Shown one piece after another: positions 25,336 to 33,325 of a DNA stretch of 64,000 bases; position 1 is the first letter of the stretch, and every line of letters begins with the position of its first letter. A program made the translations under genes and the position numbers. The DNA lies in NCBI GenBank assembly GCA_036493895.1, contig DASXOZ010000070.1, positions 164,868 to 228,867 of the forward strand, given 5' to 3'. The notes under the pieces were generated by a model. That model saw only the letters and a program-made list of their open reading frames with translations, was not told the DNA's origin and made no database searches. This stretch comes from Candidatus Binatia bacterium (GTDB lineage: Bacteria; Desulfobacterota; Binatia; UBA1149; CAITLU01).

Positions 25336-26192
25336 GGCCTTGTCTTCTCCACTTCGTTCGGCGACGAGCGGTCTTCTTCTTCGCGAAGGAGATCCGGCTC
25401 TCCGCCGAGGTCCGGCTCGGCGCCGGCGCTGCGCGGGCCGTACATTTCGGTGAGGCCCGCGACCGATTCGTCGACATCCTCGTCGACCAGTCGCAGCCAG
25501 ATCGGGCCGAAGCGGCCCTCCTGCTCGGCGGCAATGACGCCGATCTTGACCATCTCCAGCAGCCCGAGGAACGTCGCGATGATGAGGCCGCGCGGCGACT
25601 CGTCGGCGAACAGTTCGCCGAACTCGAGGCGGCCGGCACTCTTGAGCCTTGCGATCATCGAGCGCACGGCGTCCGAAACGCGATATTCCTCGCCGGAGAC
25701 GGTGTGCGGCCGGCGCGTTGCCGCGCGCACGAGCACGCGGCGCAGGGCCTCGAACAGGGCGCCCATGTCGAGACGGCGAAGCGGCGCCTCCTCGGCCTCT
25801 CCTTCGGGAGGAGTGGGCGCGCGGCGAAACACGTCGCGATCGAGCAGCAGGCGGTCGCGCAGCACGTCCGCGGCTTCGCGATAACGCTGGTACTCGGCGA
25901 GCTGGCGCACGAGGTCGGCGACCGACTCGTCTTCTTCTTCCTCTTCCTCGTCGTCGCGCGGCAGCAGCAGCCGCGACTTCATGTACATCAGAGACGCTGC
26001 CATCAGAAGGTACTCGCCGGCGACGTCGAGGCTCAGCTCCTCGAACATGTTGATGTAGGCGACGTACTGGTCGGTGATCTGCGCGATCGGAAGATGGTAG
26101 ATGTCGAGCTCGTTCGTGCGCACGAGGTGGAGCAGAAGATCCAGCGGACCTTCGAACGCGGTGAGCCTGACGGTGTAGGCCGGCGTCGCCAC
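25332..26192 (-). CDS. scpA: Segregation and condensation protein A
   Basis: Kleisin subunit ScpA of 286 residues. The N-terminal SMC-binding domain starts FEGPLDLLLHLVRTNELDIYHLPIAQITDQY, quoted here in part as FEGPLDLLLHLVR and DIYHLPIAQITDQY; an acidic linker (DDEEEEEEDESV) follows, and the C-terminal winged helix ends near residue 255. It bridges the SMC heads with ScpB. Overlaps trpS by one base and scpB by four. The smc gene is not in the window. Confidence 0.95.
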   Translation of the reverse strand: MATPAYTVRLTAFEGPLDLLLHLVRTNELDIYHLPIAQITDQYVAYINMFEELSLDVAGEYLLMAASLMYMKSRLLLPRDDEEEEEEDESVADLVRQLAEYQRYREAADVLRDRLLLDRDVFRRAPTPPEGEAEEAPLRRLDMGALFEALRRVLVRAATRRPHTVSGEEYRVSDAVRSMIARLKSAGRLEFGELFADESPRGLIIATFLGLLEMVKIGVIAAEQEGRFGPIWLRLVDEDVDESVAGLTEMYGPRSAGAEPDLGGEPDLLREEEDRSSPNEVEKTRP

Positions 26193-27196
26193 TAGAGACC
26201 CATCGCCGCGCGTACCTCGGTCATCGTCGCTTCGGCCGCTTCGACCGCGCGACGCTTGCCGTCGGCGAGCACCTCGGCTGCGACGTCGCCGCGGGCGGCG
26301 AGCTCACGGCGGCGGCTCTGGATCGGCTCGAGCTCGGCCTGCACGTGGCGGATCATCACCTTCTTGCAGTCCACGCAGCCGATCGACGCCGTCCGGCAGC
26401 CTTCCGACAGCTCGGCGCGCTCCTCGGCAGTGCAGTAGATCTCGTGCAAGCGGAATGCCGGGCAGTCTTTCGGATCACCGGGATCGGTGCGCCGCACGCG
26501 GCGCGGGTCGGTGACCATGCGCACCAGCTTTTCGTAGACGGTTGTCGCGTCGTCGGTCAGCGCAACGGCGTTGCCGTAGCTCTTGCTCATCTTGCGGCCG
26601 TCGGTACCCGGCACCCGCGCGGCCTCGACGACGAGGCCTTTCGGCTCGGGAAACACGTTGCCGTAGAGCCGGTTGAAGCGTCTTGCCACCTCGCGCGTCA
26701 GCTCGACGTGCGGAAGCTGGTCTTCGCCGACCGGTACTGCCGAGGCCTTGTAGATGAGGATGTCGGCTGCCTGCAGCAGCGGGTACCCGAGGAACCCGTA
26801 CGTCGAAAGATCGCGGCCTTCGAGCTGTTCCTGCTGCTCCTTGTAGGACGGCACCCGCTCCAGCCAGGGCAGCGGGATGATCATCGAGAACAACAGGTGC
26901 AGCTCGGCATGCTCGGCGACATCCGACTGGCGGAAGATCACCGAGCGCGACGGGTCGAGCCCTACGGCAAGCCAGTCGAGCACCATGTCGTGGGTGCTTG
27001 CGGCGATGCCCGAAGGGTTGGCGTAGTCGGTCGTCAGCGCGTGCCAGTCGGCGACGAAGAAATAGCAGCGCGATGCATCCTGCAGTCGCACCCAGTTCTT
27101 GAGCGCACCGTTGAGATGGCCGAGGTGCAATGCACCGGTCGGGCGCGTTCCGGAGACGACGACGGGAGCGGCGCCGGTCCTGGCGGGAGTCGTCAC
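26192..27196 (-). CDS. trpS: Tryptophan--tRNA ligase
   Basis: Class I aminoacyl-tRNA synthetase of 334 residues charging tRNA-Trp. The HIGH-type motif is seen in SGTRPTGALHLGHLNGALKN (about residues 15-34), and the KMSKS loop as GRKMSKSYGNAV (about 200). Length is normal. Starts 4 bp after the M50 protease gene ends and runs into scpA with a one-base overlap; a trpS-scpA-scpB arrangement is common. No T-box or leader element is upstream. Confidence 0.97.
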   Translation of the reverse strand: MTTPARTGAAPVVVSGTRPTGALHLGHLNGALKNWVRLQDASRCYFFVADWHALTTDYANPSGIAASTHDMVLDWLAVGLDPSRSVIFRQSDVAEHAELHLLFSMIIPLPWLERVPSYKEQQEQLEGRDLSTYGFLGYPLLQAADILIYKASAVPVGEDQLPHVELTREVARRFNRLYGNVFPEPKGLVVEAARVPGTDGRKMSKSYGNAVALTDDATTVYEKLVRMVTDPRRVRRTDPGDPKDCPAFRLHEIYCTAEERAELSEGCRTASIGCVDCKKVMIRHVQAELEPIQSRRRELAARGDVAAEVLADGKRRAVEAAEATMTEVRAAMGL

Positions 27197-27200
27197 CGCG

Positions 27201-27854
27201 TCACACCAGGACGCCGAGAAGGCGCACGATCGCGTGCATCGCGGGCGCGAGCACGAAGTCGAGGACGTGGGTGACGAGCAGCATCATGACGATCATGAAG
27301 CCGTACGGCTCCAGCCGCGCCAGCTGCCACGCCAGGTCGCGCGGCAGCAGCCCGACGGCCACGCGTCCGCCGTCCAGAGGCGGGATCGGCAGCATGTTGA
27401 ACACCGCCAGCACGACGTTCAGCTGAAGGCTCATGTTGCACATGATCGCCAGCGGCTGCGCGACCTGGAATCCACCGCCATCCGGCGCACCGCGGCGCTG
27501 CATGTAGCCGAGAAGCAGCGCGCTCGCCGCCGCCAGCGCGAGGTTCATCGCAGGACCGGCCGCGGCCACCAGCACCATGTCGCGGCGCGGGTTTCGAAGG
27601 CGTCCGAACGAGATCGGCACCGGCTTGGCCCAGCCGAACATGAACGGGGCGCCGGTGAGCATCAGCAGCGCCGGCAGCGCCAGCGTTCCGATGGGGTCGA
27701 TGTGGGCCAGCGGATTGAGCGTCAGGCGCCCGAGCACCGAGGCGGTGTCATCGCCGAGGGTCTTGGCAACGTAGCCGTGGGCCCATTCGTGAAACACGAC
27801 CGCAATCAGGAACGGGAGGACCCAAAGCGCGAAGATGGCAGGATTGAAATTCAT
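27201..27854 (-). CDS. Site-2 protease family (M50) membrane metalloprotease
   Basis: Integral membrane protein of 217 residues with about six hydrophobic segments. The zinc-binding HEWAHG motif (HExxH) is in the first helix region at about 22-27, and NMLPIPPLDGGRV supplies the third ligand (NxxPxxxLDG). This is the short FtsH-independent M50 subgroup lacking PDZ domains, common next to scpA and trpS. Substrate unknown; RseP-type anti-sigma cleavage is not implied. First gene of the operon running to rluB. Confidence 0.93.
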   Translation of the reverse strand: MNFNPAIFALWVLPFLIAVVFHEWAHGYVAKTLGDDTASVLGRLTLNPLAHIDPIGTLALPALLMLTGAPFMFGWAKPVPISFGRLRNPRRDMVLVAAAGPAMNLALAAASALLLGYMQRRGAPDGGGFQVAQPLAIMCNMSLQLNVVLAVFNMLPIPPLDGGRVAVGLLPRDLAWQLARLEPYGFMIVMMLLVTHVLDFVLAPAMHAIVRLLGVLV

Positions 27855-27875
27855 CGCAGGTTGGCCAACCGGCCA

Positions 27876-27904
27876 CGCATACCAGCGCTACTTCCGGCGG
27901 GCAA
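27876..27904 (-). promoter_or_regulatory. Possible promoter of the M50-trpS-scpAB-rluB operon
   Basis: Minus strand TTGCCC (27899-27904), 17-bp spacer and TATGCG (27876-27881), between xerD and the M50 gene. The -10 matches poorly beyond its first three bases. Confidence 0.3.
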
Positions 27905-27925
27905 CCGCGCGAAGCTGCGTATCTC

Positions 27926-28894
27926 CTAGACTTTCGCGCGGCCTTTCGCGCTTTTGGCCGGCGCGGCGTCACCCGAAGCTTTCACCTTCATTCTGGCGCG
28001 CGGGTGATGGCGGCGATGCACCTCGGCCAGGCGGCCGGTGGCAACGTGGGTGTAGATCTGCGTCGTGGTGATGTCCGCGTGCCCGAGCATCATCTGGACC
28101 GAGCGCAGGTCGGCGCCGCCTTCGACGAGGTGAGTCGCGAACGAGTGACGCAGCACATGAGGAGAAAGGTGGGCATCAAGGCCCGCGCGAACAGCCAGCG
28201 TACGCAGCCTTTTCCAGAAACCCTGCCGCGTCAGCTTGCGTCCGCGCCGGCCGAGGAAAAGGGCGCGGCTGCGACCGCCCGGGTCGAGGATCGCGCGGGG
28301 GCCGGCCAGGTAGTCGCGCAGCGCCTGGTCGGCCTTGCTTCCGATCGGCACGGCCCTTTCCTTGGATCCCTTGCCGATGACGGTGAGATAGCCGCGGTCC
28401 AGGTGAAGGCCTGAGGCCGCCAGCTCCACCGCTTCGCTGACGCGCAACCCGCAACCGTAGATCAGCTCGAGCATCGCGCGGTCGCGCGCGGCCAGCGCAT
28501 CGTCGGCGCCGGCCGCGGCCAGCAGCGTGACGACTTCGTCGACGGACAGGAACTTCGGCAGCGGCCGGCTGCGGCGCCCCGCCTTGAGATCGCGCACGGG
28601 CGACGTCGCCAGGCGTCCCTCGCGGACGAGGTGCTTGAAGAATCCGCGCACCGCCGACAGCGCGCGCGCCCGCGACGACGGCGCCAGTCCTTCTTCACCG
28701 AGTTTTTCGAGGAACGTCACCAGGTCGGCGCGCTCGACAAGGGCCGAGCGCACGCGGCGGCGCGTTTTCATCGCCGCAGCGAAGCGGCCGAGGTCGATCG
28801 CGTACGCGTCGACGGAATGGCGCGAAAGCCCGCGTTCGGTCGCGAGGTGGTCGAGATAGGCGTCGACGTCCTGGTCGAGCGTCGCGGCAGACAT
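27926..28894 (-). CDS. xerD: Tyrosine recombinase XerD
   Basis: Site-specific recombinase of 322 residues. The SAM-like N-terminal core-binding domain covers 1-100. Catalytic residues: Arg in GCGLRVSEA, Lys in GKGSKERAVP, His-x-x-Arg in HVLRHSFATH, His in LGHADITTTQ, and the nucleophilic Tyr in IYTHVA. Length and full core fit chromosome-dimer resolution at dif with XerC rather than a phage integrase; no attachment-site repeats or phage genes are nearby. A basic tail of 25 residues follows the active Tyr region. Located 6 bp after glnD. Confidence 0.93.
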   Translation of the reverse strand: MSAATLDQDVDAYLDHLATERGLSRHSVDAYAIDLGRFAAAMKTRRRVRSALVERADLVTFLEKLGEEGLAPSSRARALSAVRGFFKHLVREGRLATSPVRDLKAGRRSRPLPKFLSVDEVVTLLAAAGADDALAARDRAMLELIYGCGLRVSEAVELAASGLHLDRGYLTVIGKGSKERAVPIGSKADQALRDYLAGPRAILDPGGRSRALFLGRRGRKLTRQGFWKRLRTLAVRAGLDAHLSPHVLRHSFATHLVEGGADLRSVQMMLGHADITTTQIYTHVATGRLAEVHRRHHPRARMKVKASGDAAPAKSAKGRAKV

Positions 28895-28900
28895 CGCGGC

Positions 28901-31681
28901 TCAGAACGTCAGCGACGTGGGGGAAGCCGCCGGCTGCTCGTCGGACGGGTCGAGCGCGCCGATGATTGCACGGCGGATCTGGTCGATGCGGGTCGGGTCC
29001 TCGATCTTGGAGCGGCCGGCGTCGGTCACGTAGAACACGTCGAGCACCGCCGCCAGGTGCGTCGTGATCTTGGCGATGTGGATGTCCAGGCCGAGCGCGT
29101 ACATCGCGTCGACGACGAGGAACAGCAGGCCGGGGCGGTCGGACGCGTAGATGTCGATGACGGTGAATTCGCGAGATAGCCGGTTGTCGACCTCCACGCG
29201 CGTCGGGCTGCGCCGCGGCAGCGCTTTCTCGCCGATGCGGCGCGTGCGCTCGAGCAGCGCGCTTCGCACCAGCGCTGCGGCGTCGACGTCCCCGGCAAAG
29301 ATCGCCTCGAGCGTCTTCGCGACGGCTTCCCAGATCTCCGCGCCGGCGGCGTCGACGTCTCCTTCCTTGTGCTCGACCCGGAACACGTCCAGCGCCCAGC
29401 CCGTCGACGTCGTCACGAGCCGGACGTTGAGGATGTTGAAACGATGCGACGACAGCGCGCTGACGATGTCGCGGAACAGCCCGAGGCGGTCGCGCGCGCA
29501 GATCGTGAACTCGGTGAAGCCGCGCTCGGGGTACGACTCGACGCCGTGGCGGAACACCGAGCTGCCGACCGACTCGAACAGGCGCCAGTGGTCGATGATC
29601 CTTTCGTCGGGATTGCCGAGGAAGTAGGAAGTGGGCAGCGACTCGAGGAACCAGTGCAGCCGCGACCGCTCGGCACCGCCGGCAGCCCGCTCGAGAAGGC
29701 GCTGGCGAGTCCTTTCGGCGCGGCTCTCCATGTCCGCCTCGGTCACAATGCCGGTCTCGAACGCTTCGCTCGCACGGCGGTACAGCTCGGCCAGCAGGTG
29801 GTCCTTCCAGCCGTTCCAGATCTGCGGGCCCACGGCCCTCATGTCGGCGAACGTCAGCAGGTACAGCAGCGTCAGGTTCTCGGCCGTGCCGACCTCCGAG
29901 ACGAAGTCGAGCACGAGCGCCGGGTCTTCGATGTCGCGGGTCTGCGCGAGCATCGACATCAGCAGGTGGTTGCGCACGAGGAACTCGAGCGTGGCGCGGT
30001 CGTCCTCGTGCATCGCAAGGCGCTCGCTGACGTCGCGCACCATGATCGCGCCGCGCTCGTCGTGGTCGCCGCCGTAGCCCTTGCCGAGGTCGTGGAACAT
30101 CATCGCGAGGAACAGCAGCTCGGGCCGGTCGCACTCCCGCATCGTCTGCGTGAGGAACGGGCTCTGATGGTATTCGCCCTGGCGCAGCGCCTCGAGCTCG
30201 CGGATTCCCACCAGCGAGTGCTCGTCGACGGTGTAAACATGGTAGTAGTCGTGCTGCACCATGCAGAACAGGCGGCCGAACTCGGGGACCAGCCGCCCGA
30301 GCACGCCGAGCCGGTTCATCTGCGCAAGCGTACGGTAGACGCCGTCCTTGGCGCGCAGGATCTCGAAGAACAGGTCGATCGCCGCTTTCGACGACGCCAC
30401 GTCGGGCGTCAGCAATTCCACTTTCTGGCGCACGAGCTCGCGCGCCGGCGTCGACAGCCGCACGTCCAGTCGCTGGCAGTCGCGAAATACGCCGATCAGG
30501 TTGGACGGCTCGGCGTCGAGCGCCTTGTCGTCGATGTTCAAACGGTCGCCGACGATCGTGATGCCCGGCCGCACGTTGCGACGCTTGACCAGGCGCTCGA
30601 TGAGGCCGGTCTTGTCGGGCGGCGCGAGCAGGCGGTCGACGATGTCGTCGGTGGATCGCGAAACCACCGCGGCGTGGTGGTAGTAGTCGCGCATGAACAT
30701 GTCGCCGACCGAGTTGTTGCCCTCGGCGCGGTAGCCGAGACGCGCGCCGATGGAGTCCTGGCGCTCGAACGTGAACTGCTCGGTCTTGGCGCGGGTATGG
30801 AAATGCAGCGCCACTCGGGCGCGGAAAAGGAACTCGCGCGCCGCGGCCAGCTCCTCGTACTCGTGCTGCGTGACGATCTCGTGCTCGCGCAAGGCTTCGA
30901 GGTCGGCGGCGTCGCCCTTGACGCGCGCGATCCACAGCGCGTGGTTGAGGTCGCGCAGTGCGCCCTGCCCCTCCTTGACGTTCGGCTCGAGGATGAACAC
31001 CGATCCGCCCTGCTTCTCGTGGCGCGAGCGGGCCTCTTCCATCTTCGCGGCAATGAAGACTTCGACGTCGGAAGTCGCCAGCTTGCGGCGAACCTGGCTC
31101 TCGTATTCGCCGGCAAGCTCAGGGCTTCCGCATAGATAGCGGCCGTCGAGAAGAGCGGTCTTGATCGTCAGGTCGCCGGCGCCGAGGCTGACGCATTCCG
31201 AGGCGTTGCGCACCGCGTGGCCCACCTGCAGGCGCGCGTCCCACAGCGTGTACAGCAACGACTCCGTTACCGTCTCGACGAACGGGGTGACGGCACCCGA
31301 GTGCAGCACGAGCAGATCGACGTCCGACTGGGGGCACTGCTCGCGGCGTCCGTAGCCGCCGAGCGCGAACACGGCGCAGTGCTGGCGCGTGCGCGCGTAG
31401 CGGCGTCCGTAACGCTCGATCGAGCTGTCGAACAGGAAGCGCACGAGGTTATCGAGGCACGCGGCCAGGCGGGTCACGGTGTCGGTGCCGCTGGCGCCCG
31501 CCCAGTGGGCCGTCTCCAGCTCGTCGCGCACCGCTTCGAAGTAGTCGCGCGCGGTATCGGAAAGCTTTCCGGTGACGCTGCCGGGCGCCGGCAGGATCAT
31601 CGAGCGCGTCGGCCCCTGTCCGTTCGTCGACAACGACTCAGGTTCCAGGGAACCGGCGGCAGCCGGCGGAGCGAGGCTCAA
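28901..31681 (-). CDS. glnD: Bifunctional PII uridylyltransferase/uridylyl-removing enzyme
   Basis: Nitrogen-sensing enzyme of 926 residues. Domains in order: nucleotidyltransferase (GGYGRREQCPQSDVDLLVL, about 107-125), GlnD middle region, HD hydrolase (HDLGKGYGGDHDERGA, about 520), and two ACT domains (FTEFTICARDRLGLFRDIVS; FTVIDIYASDRPGLLFLVVD). It uridylylates PII when glutamine is low and reverses this when glutamine is high. No PII gene is in the window. The start is uncertain: a TTG at 31681 overlaps the amidase stop by 4 bp (TTGA), while the first ATG is at 31600; neither has a good ribosome binding site. Confidence 0.95.
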   Translation of the reverse strand: MSLAPPAAAGSLEPESLSTNGQGPTRSMILPAPGSVTGKLSDTARDYFEAVRDELETAHWAGASGTDTVTRLAACLDNLVRFLFDSSIERYGRRYARTRQHCAVFALGGYGRREQCPQSDVDLLVLHSGAVTPFVETVTESLLYTLWDARLQVGHAVRNASECVSLGAGDLTIKTALLDGRYLCGSPELAGEYESQVRRKLATSDVEVFIAAKMEEARSRHEKQGGSVFILEPNVKEGQGALRDLNHALWIARVKGDAADLEALREHEIVTQHEYEELAAAREFLFRARVALHFHTRAKTEQFTFERQDSIGARLGYRAEGNNSVGDMFMRDYYHHAAVVSRSTDDIVDRLLAPPDKTGLIERLVKRRNVRPGITIVGDRLNIDDKALDAEPSNLIGVFRDCQRLDVRLSTPARELVRQKVELLTPDVASSKAAIDLFFEILRAKDGVYRTLAQMNRLGVLGRLVPEFGRLFCMVQHDYYHVYTVDEHSLVGIRELEALRQGEYHQSPFLTQTMRECDRPELLFLAMMFHDLGKGYGGDHDERGAIMVRDVSERLAMHEDDRATLEFLVRNHLLMSMLAQTRDIEDPALVLDFVSEVGTAENLTLLYLLTFADMRAVGPQIWNGWKDHLLAELYRRASEAFETGIVTEADMESRAERTRQRLLERAAGGAERSRLHWFLESLPTSYFLGNPDERIIDHWRLFESVGSSVFRHGVESYPERGFTEFTICARDRLGLFRDIVSALSSHRFNILNVRLVTTSTGWALDVFRVEHKEGDVDAAGAEIWEAVAKTLEAIFAGDVDAAALVRSALLERTRRIGEKALPRRSPTRVEVDNRLSREFTVIDIYASDRPGLLFLVVDAMYALGLDIHIAKITTHLAAVLDVFYVTDAGRSKIEDPTRIDQIRRAIIGALDPSDEQPAASPTSLTF

Positions 31682-33084
31682 AGGGTGCCGGGCAGGTGCT
31701 GCTGGTCGAGGAAGAGCACGATCCCGCGGGCGATGCCCTCCGCGATCTGCTCGCGGTAGACTTCGGACTGCATGCGAACGCCTTCTTCACGGTGGGTGAG
31801 GAACGCAGCCTCGACGAGCACGCTCGGGGCCGCGTTGTAATCGATGACGAAGAAAGGACCTTCCCTGGCTCCGAGATCGCGGACGGCCTCATAGCGCATC
31901 CCGAGCTGACTCACCAGTTGGCCCTGCACGAGCCCGGCCAGGCGTGCCGACTCGGCGTGATGATCGAGCACCGGCGAAGCGGCGCCCGCCGACGCCCTTG
32001 TGATCGCGGCCGCGTCATTGTCGCCGCCTCGCCTTCCTTCGCGGCCGTTCTCGGCACGGGCCAGGCGGCGAACGACGGCATCCGGCTGGGGCGAGGCCTG
32101 GCGCGTGTGGTAGTACGTCTCGAAACCACGCGCGGCGGCGCTGCGGCTCGCGTTGGCGTGGATGGAAATGAAGGCGTCGGCGCCGGCCCGGCGCGAGGCG
32201 TCGCGGCGGTCGGCGAGGCTGACGAATTCGTCCGAGGTTCGCGTCATCACGACCTCGATGTCGCCGCGACTTTTCAGGCGCCGCGCGACGCGCTCGGCGA
32301 CGTCGAGGACGATGTCCTTCTCGTACTCGCCGGTCCACGCGCTGGCCCCGGGATCCTTGCCGCCGTGGCCGGGGTCGAGGACGACGATTTTCTTTTCCAG
32401 AAGCGATCTTGTCGCGTGGGCCCGCGAGCTTGCGACGGGGCCGCGGCGCCGCGCTTCTGCTCCGGACGCGCGGACGTCGTCCCCCGCTCTGGTCGCGCGG
32501 ACATAGTTCCCCGCTCTGGACGCGCGGACGTCCCGCGTCTCCTTTTCCGGGGTTGCATCGCTGCCTGCTGCCAGGCGCTCGGCCCTCTCGCGCGCAAGCC
32601 TCTTCGTCCGCGCATCCGGCTCCGCCGGATCGCCGCCGCTCACCGACGCCGAAGTGTGTGCCGCCGGCCCGTCGTCCGACGATGCGTCGACGAGGTCGAT
32701 GAGGAGCCGATTGCCGTCGATACGCGCGTGAAGATGCGGTGCCACCCGGCCCGCGACGTCGACCGAAAGGCGAACGATGCGCGCGTCCTCGTCGTGGAGC
32801 ACGAGCACGCCGTCTACGCGGCGGTCGGACACCGGCAGCAGTCGCGGCACCTGCGAAGTGACGACCGCGTCGGGGATGTCGATGAGGATGGACGAGCCGT
32901 CATCGCTGGCGCGGGAGCGGTATCGAAAAGGACCGTCGACGTCGACGACGATGCGGGTCGCGGACGTGGAGGTCGCCGCGCGCACTTGTTGAACGACGGC
33001 GGCGTAGGCCGGCAGCGTGGCAAAGCTCTGCGCCGACGCCGCGAGCGCCAACAACGTCATCGCCTGCCAAGGACGAAGCCGCAC
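31678..33084 (-). CDS. amiC: N-acetylmuramoyl-L-alanine amidase, AMIN + Amidase_3
   Basis: Exported cell-wall hydrolase of 468 residues. A signal peptide (PWQAMTLLALAASAQSF, then AYAA), an AMIN septal-targeting domain (about 30-125), a long Arg/Ala-rich linker with repeated DVRASRAG-like units, and the zinc amidase domain (about 235-468) are visible. Zinc and catalytic residues lie in VVLDPGHGGKDPGA, EYEKDIVLDVA, FISIHANAS and SVLVEAAFLTH. It would cut the peptide stem from septal peptidoglycan during division. GGAGGTGAG precedes two consecutive GTG codons; I use the second (33084). Confidence 0.93.
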   Translation of the reverse strand: MRLRPWQAMTLLALAASAQSFATLPAYAAVVQQVRAATSTSATRIVVDVDGPFRYRSRASDDGSSILIDIPDAVVTSQVPRLLPVSDRRVDGVLVLHDEDARIVRLSVDVAGRVAPHLHARIDGNRLLIDLVDASSDDGPAAHTSASVSGGDPAEPDARTKRLARERAERLAAGSDATPEKETRDVRASRAGNYVRATRAGDDVRASGAEARRRGPVASSRAHATRSLLEKKIVVLDPGHGGKDPGASAWTGEYEKDIVLDVAERVARRLKSRGDIEVVMTRTSDEFVSLADRRDASRRAGADAFISIHANASRSAAARGFETYYHTRQASPQPDAVVRRLARAENGREGRRGGDNDAAAITRASAGAASPVLDHHAESARLAGLVQGQLVSQLGMRYEAVRDLGAREGPFFVIDYNAAPSVLVEAAFLTHREEGVRMQSEVYREQIAEGIARGIVLFLDQQHLPGTL

Positions 33085-33240
33085 CACCTCACCTCCACAC
33101 CGGTCCGCACGCGGCAGGAGCCGCCGGGACCCATGATTATGGCCCTTCGCGACCGTCGGCCTCAAGGATCGCGCCCGGAGCTTCCCGCCGCCGGCGGGCG
33201 CCACTGCGGAGCAGCATCGACGGCTTTGAGGATCGAGTTC

Positions 33241-33263
33241 AAAAAACCTCAGCGAATCCGAGG
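33241..33263 (-). terminator. Possible terminator after mutS
   Basis: Minus strand CCTC-GGATTCGCT-GAGG followed by six T residues (33241-33246), 63 bp after the mutS stop. The stem is short (4 bp), so it is only a weak candidate. Confidence 0.35.
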
Positions 33264-33325
33264 ATCAGCGAGACGTTCGAGAAGCACCGCTTGACGGTTT
33301 GCGTGCAGACCAGATCGCAGGCTGG

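Noticed and set aside
27855-27925. T-box or leader peptide controlling trpS
   Set aside because: The upstream region holds only a weak promoter and no T-box bulge or Trp codon run, and trpS is the second gene of an operon.
27926-28894. Integrase near a tRNA suggesting a genomic island
   Set aside because: The recombinase has the size and motifs of XerD, is in a housekeeping context, and is more than 4 kb from the tRNA with no direct repeats seen.
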